The translations under genes were made by a program, and so were the position numbers. Shown piece after piece: positions 5,089-5,333 of a stretch of 5,333 nt of DNA. Each line of letters starts with the position of its first letter. Positions within the stretch are counted from its first letter, which is position 1. Source of the stretch: Porphyrobacter sp. (GTDB lineage Bacteria; Pseudomonadota; Alphaproteobacteria; Sphingomonadales; Sphingomonadaceae); the NCBI GenBank assembly GCA_018991295.1, contig JAGKSZ010000199.1:1-5333 (forward strand), written 5' to 3'. The notes beneath the pieces are model-generated. The model worked only from the letters and a program-made list of their open reading frames with translations. It did not search any database and was not told where the DNA came from.

Positions 5089-5333
5089 ATGAGCTGGAAC
5101 ACCTTCGGGCGCGTGTTGCGCTTTACCACCTGGGGAGAGAGCCACGGGCCTGCACTGGGCGCGGTTGTTGACGGGTGCCCGCCGGGCCTCGAAATCAGCG
5201 AGAGCTTCATTCAGCCCTTCATGGATGCAAGGAAGCCCGGCACCAGCCGCTTCACTACCCAGCGGCGCGAGGATGACATCGTGCGCATCCTCTCAGGGGT
5301 GTTCGAAGGCAAGACCACCGGCACGCCGATCAG
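5089..5333 (+). CDS. aroC: Chorismate synthase, N-terminal part (3' end outside window)
   Basis: The first 81 residues of chorismate synthase, the FMN-dependent enzyme that turns EPSP into chorismate in the last step of the shikimate pathway. The start [20 protein letters not shown] matches the family start. The [18 protein letters not shown] block (residues 17-34) is the first conserved signature and includes His19. The [16 protein letters not shown] segment (48-63) and the [10 protein letters not shown] segment (72-81) are also typical. The family is usually about 360 residues, so roughly three quarters lies beyond the window. The ATG at 5089 is preceded by a weak GAGAG about seven bases upstream. 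It is divergent from ruvA across 78 bases. Reading stays open to the window edge and nothing looks damaged. Confidence 0.97.
   Translation, partial: MSWNTFGRVLRFTTWGESHGPALGAVVDGCPPGLEISESFIQPFMDARKPGTSRFTTQRREDDIVRILSGVFEGKTTGTPI

Noticed and set aside
4355..5092. 245-residue plus-strand open frame across ruvA
   Set aside because: Antisense of an intact ruvA. The Ser/Pro/Ala-rich product is typical of a shadow frame.

Overview
The window is GC-rich, densely coded and almost certainly chromosomal DNA of an alphaproteobacterium. The best guess is Sphingomonadales, perhaps an Erythrobacteraceae-like marine or freshwater genus. This rests on the protein style of AcnA, RuvA, RuvB and AroC, on a VPAP-type C-terminal sorting signal, and on a palindromic repeat that I recall as common in sphingomonad genomes. 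No database search was possible, so the taxon is an inference.

Layout. (1) 1-525 (+) is the 3' end of aconitate hydratase (acnA). Eight bases later comes a small rhodanese-domain lipoprotein (534-1055, +), probably in the same operon. (2) A strong bidirectional intrinsic terminator (1073-1107) separates this pair from a convergent gene. (3) That gene (2669-1128, -) encodes a 513-residue serine/glycine-rich exported protein. It has a signal peptide, a Gly-rich block, a run of 7-residue repeats, long poly-Ser tracts and a VPAP-type CTERM anchor. (4) After a 241-base intergenic stretch come ruvB (3951-2911, -) and ruvA (5010-4378, -), the branch-migration motor and the Holliday-junction-binding subunit. 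(5) Between ruvA and ruvB, on the opposite strand, lies a small GIY-YIG nuclease gene (4007-4342, +). Two inverted copies of a 31-base palindromic repeat (3957-3987 and 4331-4361) bracket it tightly. (6) aroC (chorismate synthase) starts at 5089 (+), divergent from ruvA, and runs off the window.

How it fits together. AcnA (TCA cycle), RuvAB (recombination) and AroC (shikimate pathway) are housekeeping genes. The two accessory items are the Ser-rich CTERM protein and the palindrome/GIY-YIG/palindrome cassette that splits ruvAB. The cassette is the best candidate for an under-described system. Its layout recalls REP-associated transposase units in other bacteria, but with a GIY-YIG nuclease in place of a Y1 transposase. 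The two palindromes differ by a compensated G:C to C:G exchange in the stem, which suggests the hairpin structure itself is under selection. One palindrome supplies the nuclease stop codon. The other ends five bases from the ruvB start codon.
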